NCBI GenBank assembly: GCA_002401565.1
Contig: NVTL01000003.1
Location: 8,118 to 18,739, forward strand
Reading direction: 5' to 3'
DNA length: 10,622 nt
DNA from: Rhodospirillaceae bacterium
GTDB taxonomy: Bacteria; Pseudomonadota; Alphaproteobacteria; Rhodospirillales; Magnetovibrionaceae
Shown here: positions 1-7,692 of the stretch, piece by piece
Numbering within the stretch: the stretch's first letter is position 1
Layout: every line of letters begins with the position of its first letter
Translations under genes and position numbers: made by a program
The notes under the pieces: generated by a model
What the model was told of the DNA's origin: nothing
The model's input: only the letters and a program-made list of their open reading frames with translations
Database searches by the model: none

Positions 1-1046
1 TCGGCAAACGGTTCGTCGTACATAGTCGCCAAGCTTTTGACCACATCACAAATGTCTTTTTCGCCAACGATGGTTTGGACGTGTTGGGTGCCCAAACGGT
101 CCGCAATCTTTTTGGCATAAGGGGACTCGTCAAAATGTTTATGATCAAAACCAATCGTGAAAGTATTGATGGGCTTTGCGGAGGCCTGTTGCGCAAAGGC
201 GGTGACCAACGACGAGTCCACGCCACCCGACAAAAATACGCCCAAGGGCACGTCAGATTCCAAACGCTGGGTGACAGAATGTTCAAACACGCGCGAGACT
301 TCGTCCAAGGCCTCATCGCGGGAACCTTGAAAGGGATTTTCGAAAGCTCGACGAGCCTCGACCACCGGGTCCCAATAGGTGTGCGTTTCGACACCCTCTT
401 GTTTTAAGATCAAAAACGTTCCGGCTTTTATTTTTTTATAGGCCTTATAGATGCTCCGCGTGCCGGGCACATAACGGTAGCGAAAAAACAGACTTAAGGC
501 CTCGCGGTCCAATGTCCCCTCAAAATCCGGCAAGGCCTTTAACGCCTTTAATTCTGATCCAAAAACAAACGCATCCCCGGACCAGCCATAATACAGGGGT
601 TTTTCACCAAAGCGATCGCGCGCTAAGGTCAGGCTATGATCTTGGCTGTCGTACAGGGCAAAGGCAAACATGCCGTCCAGTTCAGCCAATGTTTGTTCCA
701 CACCAAAACGGCAAATCATTTCCAACAAAACTTCGGTATCTGAGTGGCCTTGCCAGTCGTGAGGCTGATCTTTGTCGAGTTTCGCGCGCAGGTCTTTGAA
801 ATTATAAATCTCGCCGTTAAAGACGATTTTATAGCGCCCATCGGTCGATGCCATGGGTTGATGACCATGATCGGTCAAATCCAAAATCGCCAAACGCCGA
901 AAGCCTAGCCCCACACGAGCGTCATCCGATGCCCAAATGCCACCGTCATCGGGCCCCCGGTGACGTATGGTTCCTGTGGCCTGCATCAATATTTCAGATG
1001 CATTTTCCATCGGTTGAGAGCTTAAAAATCCAACAAAGCCACACAT
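1..1046 (-). CDS. asnB: Asparagine synthase (glutamine-hydrolysing)-like amidotransferase, 3' end cut by the window edge
   Basis: The N-terminal 348 residues are visible and the frame is open to position 1. The protein begins MCGFVGFL, so Cys2 is the N-terminal nucleophile that releases ammonia from glutamine in class II amidotransferases. HRGPDD (about 29-34), FNGEIYN (about 76-82) and DGMFAFAL (about 124-131) complete the glutaminase domain. The synthetase domain then starts with the ATP-pyrophosphatase loop LSGGVDSS near residue 280. Family members are roughly 600-650 residues, so about 45% is missing. The start is fixed by Cys2, and GGAGAA (complement of 1056-1061) lies 9 nt upstream as ribosome binding site. 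In polysaccharide loci such proteins (WbpS-like and relatives) often amidate a sugar acid rather than make free asparagine. That role is inferred from context. The gene is divergent from the ligase gene at 1206. Confidence 0.95.
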   Translation of the reverse strand, partial: MCGFVGFLSSQPMENASEILMQATGTIRHRGPDDGGIWASDDARVGLGFRRLAILDLTDHGHQPMASTDGRYKIVFNGEIYNFKDLRAKLDKDQPHDWQGHSDTEVLLEMICRFGVEQTLAELDGMFAFALYDSQDHSLTLARDRFGEKPLYYGWSGDAFVFGSELKALKALPDFEGTLDREALSLFFRYRYVPGTRSIYKAYKKIKAGTFLILKQEGVETHTYWDPVVEARRAFENPFQGSRDEALDEVSRVFEHSVTQRLESDVPLGVFLSGGVDSSLVTAFAQQASAKPINTFTIGFDHKHFDESPYAKKIADRLGTQHVQTIVGEKDICDVVKSLATMYDEPFA

Positions 1047-1205
1047 GCGGCACCGTTCTCCTCGGTTATTATTATCCAAAATCTCATTATGCCGACCATT
1101 TCCTAAAGTTTTCAAAAGAAAATGAACATGACGGGTCATTAAATTAATGGCATAAGGACATTCAATCATTGTTTACAATATTAAAGCCATAAGCCGACCT
1201 AATTC
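1047..1205. promoter_or_regulatory. Divergent intergenic region with candidate operator
   Basis: These 159 bp separate two divergent genes, so they must hold at least the ligase promoter and probably that of the amidotransferase. The sequence is AT-rich. A perfect 5+2+5 inverted repeat, ATGACGGGTCAT, lies at 1128-1139 and could bind a dimeric regulator. I see no convincing -35/-10 pair. There is also no clear Shine-Dalgarno sequence just before the ligase ATG at 1206, so that start rests on the reading frame and on a sensible cytoplasmic N-terminus. Confidence 0.4.
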
Positions 1206-2450
1206 ATGAGCAAAACTGACGCCTTAGCAAAACTTAATTGGATCGCAAGCCTCATCGCGATTTCGGTGGCGCTTGCCATACCGTTGCGGGCCAGCGGTGT
1301 GGCCGCTGAACAGGCGGCTTTGGGGGTGGCTCTTTTAGGATCAATGTTTTTATTTGTTCGTGAACCAGCGATCCGCAAATTCGCACGCCAAGCAATAATC
1401 AGCCCGCAGGCCAGGGTTATTAGCCTTATCTTTATCGCTTGGGTGATTACGATTTTCTTTTCTCATAATCTCTTTGCGTCTTTTAAAATGGGGACACGGA
1501 CAGGTGTTTTTCTGCTCGCCTCTATGATGATTTGGGCAACTTTATCCCATCAACAAGATGCGCAGGAATTGTTGAAAAAAACGCTGATCGTTGCTTCGCT
1601 AAGTTTTGCACTGATTGCCCTTATGTCTTTAAATGGCGTACCTTATATTGTAACGATCTTAAAACTGAAATATGCGGAATCAGCGGCTCCTACGACAAAT
1701 ATATTTAAAGCCTTTGGGGTTTCAACCATGTGCCTCATTCCGGTGGTCATTTGGGCCGGGCGCCAATTAAAGGGCAGATGGAAATACCTTGCCTATAGCT
1801 TCCCCTTCCTCGCCTTAACCATCATTATCATGACCAGCAGCAGATCTGCTTTGGCCGGTATTCTGGCGATGATCCTGGCCGTTATCTTGCTGATGTCCAT
1901 TGCCCATCGGCGTTATGTCAAAAGTCTTGTGATTGGGGCTGTTTTTACACTCATAGGAGCCGTCACATGGCTCCGCTTCAAAGAATTAGGTGTATTGCAT
2001 GTTGAAGGCACATATTTGCCCGACTGGTTGATTGACCCCCACAGACAAAATATTTGGAAATTCGCCTACGACCGCTTTTTAGATCATCCTTGGGTTGGCA
2101 ATGGCATTGATCAGATCAATCGATTGCCCGGAGCAAAAATGCCCGTTCCTGGACTGGGTGATTATGCGGCCTTTGTGCCTTCACACCCCCACAATTGGTC
2201 TATGGAAATCCTATCAGAAACGGGGCTTGTCGGATTTTTACCTTTGGTCTTTGCTTTGGGATTCATCGTTTGGCGATTGACGAAGGATTATATCCGAACA
2301 AAAGATGAGGCGGCTTTAGCCAAAATCGCCCTTATGACAGGTTTCTGGTCCAGTGCTTTATTTAACTTTTCCATTTGGGCCGCCTGGTGGCAACTCACCT
2401 TGTTTATTTTGTTCGCCATATTGTCGAGCTCTCGAAAACCAGTTCCATAA
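1206..2450 (+). CDS. O-antigen ligase / polymerase family membrane protein (WaaL/Wzy, Wzy_C domain)
   Basis: A 414-residue, very hydrophobic protein with roughly ten or more membrane segments spread through residues 12-405. This is the usual size and shape of an O-antigen ligase. The Wzy_C region appears to begin at TSSRSALAG (about 210-218). A large periplasmic loop (about 255-335) then carries DHPWVGNG (about 293-300) and HPHN (327-330). His329-Asn330 followed by nine residues, Gly340 and Gly343 fits the H[NSQ]-X9-GXX[GTY] signature described for WaaL ligases. The protein would act at the periplasmic face of the inner membrane, moving undecaprenyl-linked glycan onto lipid A-core or a related acceptor. 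Polymerases (Wzy) share the domain, and the sequence alone does not separate ligase from polymerase. It is the first gene of the plus-strand block. No gene follows for 194 bp. Confidence 0.88.
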   Translation: MSKTDALAKLNWIASLIAISVALAIPLRASGVAAEQAALGVALLGSMFLFVREPAIRKFARQAIISPQARVISLIFIAWVITIFFSHNLFASFKMGTRTGVFLLASMMIWATLSHQQDAQELLKKTLIVASLSFALIALMSLNGVPYIVTILKLKYAESAAPTTNIFKAFGVSTMCLIPVVIWAGRQLKGRWKYLAYSFPFLALTIIIMTSSRSALAGILAMILAVILLMSIAHRRYVKSLVIGAVFTLIGAVTWLRFKELGVLHVEGTYLPDWLIDPHRQNIWKFAYDRFLDHPWVGNGIDQINRLPGAKMPVPGLGDYAAFVPSHPHNWSMEILSETGLVGFLPLVFALGFIVWRLTKDYIRTKDEAALAKIALMTGFWSSALFNFSIWAAWWQLTLFILFAILSSSRKPVP

Positions 2451-2455
2451 CATCA

Positions 2456-2591
2456 ATGCATCTAAGGTCCAAACTCATTAAAACGATCCTCCCTAAATAC
2501 CGTTAGGGTATTTAGGGAGAGCACTAAGGTACCATTGTATCGTTTTAATGAGTTATTTATGACCTCAACCGTAAAGTATTTTACGATGCAT
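2456..2591. repeat. Nested inverted-repeat element between the ligase and galE
   Basis: Four sets of complementary arms are nested here. The outermost is ATGCATC (2456-2462) with GATGCAT (2585-2591). Next is AGGTC (2465-2469) with GACCT (2561-2565). Then comes a perfect 16-bp pair, AACTCATTAAAACGAT (2472-2487) with its complement at 2539-2554. Innermost is a perfect 13-bp pair, CTCCCTAAATACC (2489-2501) with its complement at 2507-2519, around a 5-nt loop. A 19-nt single-stranded stretch (2520-2538) sits on one side only, and a side hairpin (2570-2575 with 2580-2585) lies near the 3' end. CTAAGGT occurs twice (2462-2468, 2524-2530). No U-tract follows the hairpins, so this is not an ordinary intrinsic terminator. 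It could be a miniature mobile element, a structured untranslated RNA, or an operator array. No protein-coding signal is seen. Confidence 0.75.
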
Positions 2592-2604
2592 AAAAGATAA
2601 TTCA

Positions 2605-2618
2605 GGGGGTTTACCCCC
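2605..2618 (+). promoter_or_regulatory. Short GC-only hairpin in the galE leader
   Basis: GGGGG (2605-2609) and CCCCC (2614-2618) can pair around a TTTA loop, starting 40 bases before the galE ATG. It lies downstream of the large inverted-repeat element and 10 bases upstream of the AGGAAG ribosome binding site (2629-2634). The stem is short but all G-C. It is not followed by a run of T, so a terminator role is unlikely. It might protect the 5' end of the message or affect translation, but that is a guess. Confidence 0.4.
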
Positions 2619-2644
2619 CAACGCATATAGGAAGTTTTTATATC

Positions 2645-3628
2645 ATGTCTGACACGGTTCTTGTTACAGGTGGCGCAGGGTACATTGGATCACATGTGAT
2701 TCATGCCTTGTTAGATGCTCAATATGTCCCTGTTGTGATCGACAACTTATCCAGCGGGGTCCGTGATTTTGTGCCCGATTCTGTGCCGTTTTTAGTCTCA
2801 AACATCAATGAGAGTTCTCGCGTGCAAGATTTCATAAAACAGCATTCCTGCACGTCGGTTATTCACTTGGCTGGGTTCGTAAGTGTTGAGGAATCCGTCA
2901 AAGATCCCATTGGATATTTTAACAACAATACATGTTCCAGCCTCTCCCTCATTGAAAGCTGTGTTGCAGAAAACATCAAACATTTTATTTTCTCATCCTC
3001 AGCCTCTGTGTACGGAAATCCTTCTCAAGTCCAGGTCCCAGAAACAATAGCGACCAACCCCATCAGCCCCTATGGCTGGTCCAAACTGATGACGGAAAAA
3101 ATGTTGGAAGGGGTCTGTGCCGTCGAGCCTATGAATGCGATTGCGTTGCGTTATTTCAACGTAGCAGGTGCCGATCCAGATGGACGCTGTGGCATGATGA
3201 CCAAGAATGCGACACACCTGATCAAGGTTCTCTGCGAGACCGCCCTTGGCAAAAGACCGCAGTTCACTATTTTTGGAACGGACTACGACACCCCTGATGG
3301 AACCTGTATCCGTGATTTTATTCACGTCAGTGACTTAGCCGACATTCATGTCGCCGCACTGGACGTGCTACAAAAAGGCCATTCAGGAGGAACTATGAAT
3401 TGTGGATACGGTCACGGGTTTTCGGTTCAAGAAGTTGTCGACACCGTTGAAAGCCTTCACGGTGCCCCCATCAACATTGAACGCGGCAAACGACGCGACG
3501 GCGACATCGTCGCTTTGATCGCGGATGTCACCAAAATGCAAGCCGAACTAGGCTGGAGTCCCCGCCATGATGACCTGAACAAGATCGTTGAAACGTCTTT
3601 AAAGTGGGAAAGCCGTCTAGATAAATGA
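2645..3628 (+). CDS. galE: UDP-glucose 4-epimerase (GalE-type SDR)
   Basis: A 327-residue extended short-chain dehydrogenase/reductase, close to the roughly 330-340 residues usual for GalE. The NAD-binding GGAGYIGSH motif is at 9-17, the SSSASVYG block with the catalytic Ser (118 or 119) at 117-124, and the catalytic YxxxK at Tyr143-Lys147. ALRYFNVAGADP follows at about 167-178. These are the hallmarks of the enzyme that interconverts UDP-glucose and UDP-galactose, or the GlcNAc/GalNAc pair, in the cytoplasm. GTDYDTPDGTCIRDFIHV (about 211-228) is typical of true GalE proteins. Substrate preference cannot be read from the sequence. AGGAAG at 2629-2634 is the ribosome binding site. The stop codon overlaps the start of the next gene in ATGA, implying translational coupling. 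Here it probably supplies a galactose-type precursor for the surface glycan. Confidence 0.93.
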   Translation: MSDTVLVTGGAGYIGSHVIHALLDAQYVPVVIDNLSSGVRDFVPDSVPFLVSNINESSRVQDFIKQHSCTSVIHLAGFVSVEESVKDPIGYFNNNTCSSLSLIESCVAENIKHFIFSSSASVYGNPSQVQVPETIATNPISPYGWSKLMTEKMLEGVCAVEPMNAIALRYFNVAGADPDGRCGMMTKNATHLIKVLCETALGKRPQFTIFGTDYDTPDGTCIRDFIHVSDLADIHVAALDVLQKGHSGGTMNCGYGHGFSVQEVVDTVESLHGAPINIERGKRRDGDIVALIADVTKMQAELGWSPRHDDLNKIVETSLKWESRLDK

Positions 3629-4335
3629 AACGTGTAATTTACACCGTGATTGTCGGGGGCTATGACCGCTTAATCGAACCGCCCACGTACCCCGGTTGGG
3701 ATTACGTTTGTTTTACGGATGGAAAACACGGCAGTGCGCGCGCAAAACTTGGATTATCTAAATGGAAAATCCAAAGCTATGACGACGAAGGTTTGGACGA
3801 ATTTCGCATTTCCAGACTGCCCAAAATTTTGCCGCATCGTTACCTGAAAGACTATGACTATTCGGTTTACATCGATGGCAATGCCAAGTTGTTGGCCGAT
3901 CCGGCCGAACAATTAGCCACCATGGACTGGCCCGATTTTGCCGTATCCGAACATCCGTTTCGAAATTTTGTATTGGACGAAATCGAAGAATGCATCCAGC
4001 AAGATAAAGCCCCACGCGAGCTTTTACAGGCTCAACGCGAGGCTTATATAAAGGATGGTATTCCCGCCGACTTAAAGCTTTGGGAAAACAATTTTTTGTT
4101 ACGCCGCCATAATGCCCCAGCCGTTGTTGAGCTTATGGAAGCGTGGTGGGAACAAATGAATACGCACAGCCACAGAGATCAACTCAGCCTGCCGTATGTG
4201 GCGTGGAAGCTTGGCTTTACGCCGCACGTGTTTGACCAAGACCTTAAACGCACCATGTTTGCGACCAAAGCTCATTACCGTTCAGCCCTGAGCCGCTGGA
4301 AAAAATCATTAGCCAAACGGATGACTAAAAAATGA
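3625..4335 (+). CDS. DUF616 / TOD1-MUCI70-type putative glycosyltransferase
   Basis: A 236-residue soluble protein with the landmarks of the DUF616 family (glycosyltransferase-like TOD1/MUCI70 domain). It has YTVIVGGYD near the N-terminus (6-14), then YVCFTDG (27-33) and LPKILPHRYL (65-74). A DxD-like YIDGNAKL follows at 82-89, with Asp84 the likely metal or nucleotide-sugar contact. YIKDGIP (141-147), NFLLRRHN (156-163) and RDQLS (184-188) complete the pattern. The C-terminus is rich in Lys and Arg (from about 219), which may hold it at the inner membrane. Plant members act in cell-wall glycan synthesis; bacterial members are mostly uncharacterised. Placement between galE and the HAD gene, with 4-nt ATGA overlaps on both sides, suggests it adds a sugar to the glycan made by this locus. 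The donor and acceptor are unknown. Confidence 0.75.
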   Translation: MKRVIYTVIVGGYDRLIEPPTYPGWDYVCFTDGKHGSARAKLGLSKWKIQSYDDEGLDEFRISRLPKILPHRYLKDYDYSVYIDGNAKLLADPAEQLATMDWPDFAVSEHPFRNFVLDEIEECIQQDKAPRELLQAQREAYIKDGIPADLKLWENNFLLRRHNAPAVVELMEAWWEQMNTHSHRDQLSLPYVAWKLGFTPHVFDQDLKRTMFATKAHYRSALSRWKKSLAKRMTKK

Positions 4336-5021
4336 TCAAGCTTCAGTCTGATTATACAAAATACAAATGCTGGGCTTTTGATTGCGATGGTGTATTGATC
4401 GATTCAAACGCGATCAAAATACAAGCCTTTCGCGATGTCGCAGAACAATATGGACCAGAGTCTACAGAGGCCCTTGTGGACCATCATATCAAATATGGTG
4501 GCATTTCTCGGTTTGTAAAATTTGAATATTTATTCAGTGATATTCTATGTCGAAAACCTGAGGCCGGTGAATTGGAACGTGTACTTGAGCAATTTTCCAA
4601 AGCCACCATGGCGAGGCTGATCGAATGCGAAGTCGCCCCACACCTGCACGATGTCTTAAAAGCCGCCAGCCAAAACGCCAAGCTTTTTGTTGTGTCGGGC
4701 GGTCTGCAAAACGAAGTCCGTGAAGTCTTAAAACAAAAAGGCCTCGCCGATTATTTCACAGATATCTTCGGAAGCCCCGACAACAAGGCCCAAATTTTTA
4801 GCCGAGAACGCGAAAATGGTCAAATGGCTGGCCCTGCCGTGTTTGTTGGCGATGCCCAATATGACCATGAAATGGCTGAAAAATTTGGCTTTGATTTCAT
4901 CTTTGCCCACGATTGGACCGACTTTAAAGGTTGGTCAGACTACTTAAAAGACAAAGACGTGAAAATTATGGCTTCCGTTGCCGACGTCCTCGCCCTAGAC
5001 AAACCCGCTAAACAACGTTAG
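4332..5021 (+). CDS. HAD-superfamily hydrolase, putative sugar-phosphate phosphatase
   Basis: A 229-residue cytoplasmic protein carrying all four HAD motifs. Motif I is FDCDGVLIDS (16-25) with nucleophile Asp17 and acid/base Asp19. Motif II is VVSGG (120-124) with Ser122, motif III is Lys152, and motif IV is FVGDAQYDHEMA (171-182) with Asp174 and Asp178 for the metal. The helical cap between motifs I and II (about 27-105) places it in the phosphoglycolate/beta-phosphoglucomutase-like subgroup, which acts on small phosphates. The substrate cannot be told from the sequence. In a glycan locus a sugar phosphate such as a heptose, ulosonate or hexose phosphate is reasonable. Phosphoglycolate is an alternative. 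The start overlaps the previous stop by ATGA, and the TylF-type gene begins 9 bases after its TAG stop. Confidence 0.85.
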   Translation: MIKLQSDYTKYKCWAFDCDGVLIDSNAIKIQAFRDVAEQYGPESTEALVDHHIKYGGISRFVKFEYLFSDILCRKPEAGELERVLEQFSKATMARLIECEVAPHLHDVLKAASQNAKLFVVSGGLQNEVREVLKQKGLADYFTDIFGSPDNKAQIFSRERENGQMAGPAVFVGDAQYDHEMAEKFGFDFIFAHDWTDFKGWSDYLKDKDVKIMASVADVLALDKPAKQR

Positions 5022-5030
5022 AAAATTCAC

Positions 5031-5783
5031 ATGCGCATTAATAAAAACGCCCTCGTCAAAGCCTTTGCCCATTTATTCGGCATGGAAGCTTATAAACCCG
5101 GAAAATTTCCAAAGGATTTTGGCGACGAAGCCATTGCCACGATCCGTGCGGTAACGCCGTTCACCATGATCGGCAAAGACCGTTTGTTCGCGTTGATCAC
5201 CGCGGTACGTTATATATCCAAACACAATGTTAAAGGCGCCATTGTTGAATGTGGCGTGTGGCGGGGCGGAGCCAGTGGCTCGGCAGCCCTAACCCTAAAG
5301 GCCCTTGGCGAACAACGCGACCTGTATTTGTTTGATACCTTCGAAGGCATGTCCATCCCCACGGTCGAAGACAAGGCCTTGGGCGGCGACGATGCCATGC
5401 AGGAATTTTTAGACAAGCGCACCGGCGAAGAAACTTCCGATTGGTGCATGGCGTCGTTAGAAGACGTGCAGGCGAACCTGACCACTTTGGGCCTGAACAT
5501 TGATGATTTTCATTTTGTCAAAGGCATGGTCGAAGACACCATTCCCAGCCAATCACCCAAAGGCGAGATCGCCATTTTACGTCTGGATACGGACTGGTAC
5601 AAATCCACCAAACACGAAATGGATCACCTGTTTCCACAGTTGGTATCGGGTGGTGTGCTGATCATCGACGATTACGGCGACTGGGAAGGCGCCCGTCAAG
5701 CGGTTGACGAATACCTAGACCTTCACAACATCCGCATGCTGCTGACCCGCGTAAATGGGTCTGTTGTGGGTATTAAAGAATAG
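5031..5783 (+). CDS. TylF/MycF-family (macrocin O-methyltransferase-like) SAM-dependent methyltransferase
   Basis: A 250-residue protein with the signatures of the TylF family. The SAM-binding segment is VECGVWRGGAS (72-82), followed by LYLFDTFEGM (98-107). The metal and catalytic stretch has RLDTDWY (184-190) and IIDDYGDW (211-218), whose aspartates match those that bind Mg2+ in MycF and NovP. Characterised members methylate hydroxyl groups of deoxysugars on antibiotics. In surface-glycan loci they are thought to O-methylate a sugar residue, sometimes capping the chain. That role is inferred here. The gene follows the HAD gene by 9 bases with no strong ribosome binding site, so it is probably read by coupling. 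It is the last gene of the plus-strand block and converges on cysNC, with only 4 bases between the two stop codons. Confidence 0.87.
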   Translation: MRINKNALVKAFAHLFGMEAYKPGKFPKDFGDEAIATIRAVTPFTMIGKDRLFALITAVRYISKHNVKGAIVECGVWRGGASGSAALTLKALGEQRDLYLFDTFEGMSIPTVEDKALGGDDAMQEFLDKRTGEETSDWCMASLEDVQANLTTLGLNIDDFHFVKGMVEDTIPSQSPKGEIAILRLDTDWYKSTKHEMDHLFPQLVSGGVLIIDDYGDWEGARQAVDEYLDLHNIRMLLTRVNGSVVGIKE

Positions 5784-5795
5784 CTTTTTAAAGCT
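5782..5795. terminator. Weak hairpin between convergent stop codons
   Basis: AGCTT (5782-5786) and AAGCT (5791-5795) can pair across the junction of the convergent methyltransferase and cysNC genes, spanning both stop codons. The stem has five pairs, only two of them G-C. A partial run of T follows only on the minus-strand reading. It is the sole candidate for a bidirectional terminator at this junction and is weak. Confidence 0.25.
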
Positions 5796-7692
5796 GTAAA
5801 TAACCACGATCTTGCAAGATTTTGACGATTTCTTCCGCTGCGTCTTCGGGAGATGTTTTGTCGCCGTTCACATGAATTTCCGCTTCGGTTGGGGTTTCAT
5901 AGGCTGAATCGATGCCGGTGAAGTTTTTCAATTCCCCCGCACGCGCTTTGGCATACAGGCCCTTTACATCACGGCGTTCGCATTCTTCCAAGGATGTATC
6001 GACAAAGACTTCGATGAATTCATCGGTTTCGACCATCGCGCGCGCCATGCGGCGTTCGGACGTGAACGGTGAAATGAACGAGACCATGGTGATCAGGCCG
6101 GCTTCGACCATTAACTTTGCGGTTTCGCCCACGCGACGGATGTTTTCCACCCGGTCCACATCGGTAAAGCCCAAGTCGCGGTTCAGGCCGTGGCGGACGT
6201 TATCACCATCCAAGGTATACGTATGACGGCCCATCGAGTGCAGTTTCTTTTCCACCAAATTGGCGATGGTGGATTTGCCCGAACCCGACAATCCGGTGAA
6301 CCACAAAACGCATGGTTTTTGGCCTTTGAGTTCGGCGCGCGCATCTTTGTGAACATCCAAAGCCTGCCAATGAATATTGGTGGCCCGGCGCAGGGCAAAA
6401 TCAATCATGCCCGCGCCAACGGTGGCGTTGGTAAAGCGATCGATCAGGATGAAATTACCCGTGCCCGGATTGTCTTGATACGCATCAAACGGCAACGGGC
6501 GGTCCAATGAGAAATTACAAATACCCACTTCGTTGAGCTCTAAGGTCTTGCCTGCAATATGTTCCAGCGTGTTGACGTTGACTTTGTATTTCAGATCACT
6601 GACTTGAGCCGAAGCTGTGGCGCTGCCGATTTTGATCATGTAATTCCGACTGGGCAATAACGGCTCATTGTGCATCCAAATCAACTTGGCTTCAAACTGA
6701 TCGGCAAAATCCGGACGATCGTCCGCTGCCGCCAACATATCGCCGCGGCTGATATCAATTTCATCGGCCAGCGTTAAAGTCACGGCTTGACCCGGTCCGG
6801 CAATGTCTAGGTCCCCATCGAACGTAACGATGCGCGCGACCTTGGACGTTTGGCCCGAAGACGCCACCACAATGTCATCACCGGGCTGTATCGACCCCGA
6901 AGCAATGGTTCCCGAAAAGCCACGAAAATCCAGATCAGGACGATTGACCCACTGAACCGCCATGCGGAATGGTTTTTGTCCAGCGTCAGAACTCACTTCA
7001 ACGGATTCCAAATACGCCATTAACGTTGGGCCAGAAAACCATGATGTCTTGTCGGTGGCTTGCAAAAGGTTTTCACCCTTTAACGCCGACAAGGGAAGCA
7101 CGGCGATGTCGTCAAAGCCTAAGTCTTTGGCGAAGTCTAAATAGTCCGCTTTGATGGCTTCGAATGTCTCTTGGTCATAATCCACCAAGTCCATTTTGTT
7201 CACCGCCAAGACCACCTTTTTTATCCCCACCAACGATACGATATAACTGTGGCGTCGGGTCTGGGTCAAAAGGCCTTTGCGCGCATCAACCAAGATCACG
7301 GCGACGTCGGCATTGGACGCCCCAGTCGCCATGTTGCGGGTGTATTGTTCGTGGCCCGGTGTATCGGCAACGATGAATTTTCGTTTGTCGGTCGAAAAGA
7401 AACGATATGCAACATCGATGGTGATGCCCTGTTCCTGTTCGGCTTGTAATCCATCCAACAACAACGCAAAATCGATATCATCGCCCTGTGTTCCGGTGCG
7501 TTTGGAATCACTTTCCAAAGCCGCCAACTGGTCTTCGAAAATCAGTTTTGAATCCCACAGCAAGCGTCCGATCAGGGTGCTTTTGCCATCGTCAACGGAC
7601 CCGCAGGTGATAAAGCGGAGCATGTCTTTTTCTTCTTGCTCTTTTAAATAGGCAAGGATGTCTTGTGAGATCAGGTTTTGTTGATCGGGCAT
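5788..7692 (-). CDS. cysNC: Bifunctional sulfate adenylyltransferase subunit 1 / adenylylsulfate kinase (CysN-CysC fusion, NodQ type)
   Basis: A 634-residue two-domain enzyme. Residues 1 to about 440 are the CysN GTPase: P-loop GSVDDGKS (31-38), QEQGITID (86-93), DTPGHEQY (110-117) and NKMD (165-168), then EF-Tu-like beta-barrel domains. It couples GTP hydrolysis to making APS with CysD. Residues from about 455 on are APS kinase: P-loop GLSGSGKS (467-474), [10 protein letters not shown] (495-504), FISPF (539-543) and [19 protein letters not shown] (577-595), converting APS to PAPS. The length is typical of the fusion seen in rhizobial NodQ and many proteobacteria. GAGGGG (complement of 7701-7706) lies 8 bases before the start. 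The start codon overlaps the cysD stop by one base (TAATG), so the pair is co-translated. The product serves sulfur assimilation, glycan sulfation or both. Confidence 0.96.
   Translation of the reverse strand: MPDQQNLISQDILAYLKEQEEKDMLRFITCGSVDDGKSTLIGRLLWDSKLIFEDQLAALESDSKRTGTQGDDIDFALLLDGLQAEQEQGITIDVAYRFFSTDKRKFIVADTPGHEQYTRNMATGASNADVAVILVDARKGLLTQTRRHSYIVSLVGIKKVVLAVNKMDLVDYDQETFEAIKADYLDFAKDLGFDDIAVLPLSALKGENLLQATDKTSWFSGPTLMAYLESVEVSSDAGQKPFRMAVQWVNRPDLDFRGFSGTIASGSIQPGDDIVVASSGQTSKVARIVTFDGDLDIAGPGQAVTLTLADEIDISRGDMLAAADDRPDFADQFEAKLIWMHNEPLLPSRNYMIKIGSATASAQVSDLKYKVNVNTLEHIAGKTLELNEVGICNFSLDRPLPFDAYQDNPGTGNFILIDRFTNATVGAGMIDFALRRATNIHWQALDVHKDARAELKGQKPCVLWFTGLSGSGKSTIANLVEKKLHSMGRHTYTLDGDNVRHGLNRDLGFTDVDRVENIRRVGETAKLMVEAGLITMVSFISPFTSERRMARAMVETDEFIEVFVDTSLEECERRDVKGLYAKARAGELKNFTGIDSAYETPTEAEIHVNGDKTSPEDAAEEIVKILQDRGYLQL

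Noticed and set aside
75..1147. Three plus-strand open frames (about 95-110 codons) over the amidotransferase region
   Set aside because: They lie opposite the minus-strand asnB-like gene or run into its upstream region, resemble no family I know, and lack ribosome binding sites. The minus-strand frame has clear catalytic motifs throughout.
2489..2519. Intrinsic terminator for the ligase gene at the 13-bp hairpin
   Set aside because: The stem is strong enough, but the downstream bases (GAGCACTAAGG region) contain no T-run on the plus strand. The hairpin is also part of a larger nested structure.
2451..2644. CRISPR-like or tandem repeat array
   Set aside because: The repeats are inverted arms of a single structure, with one short direct repeat (CTAAGGT twice). 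There is no regular repeat-spacer pattern.
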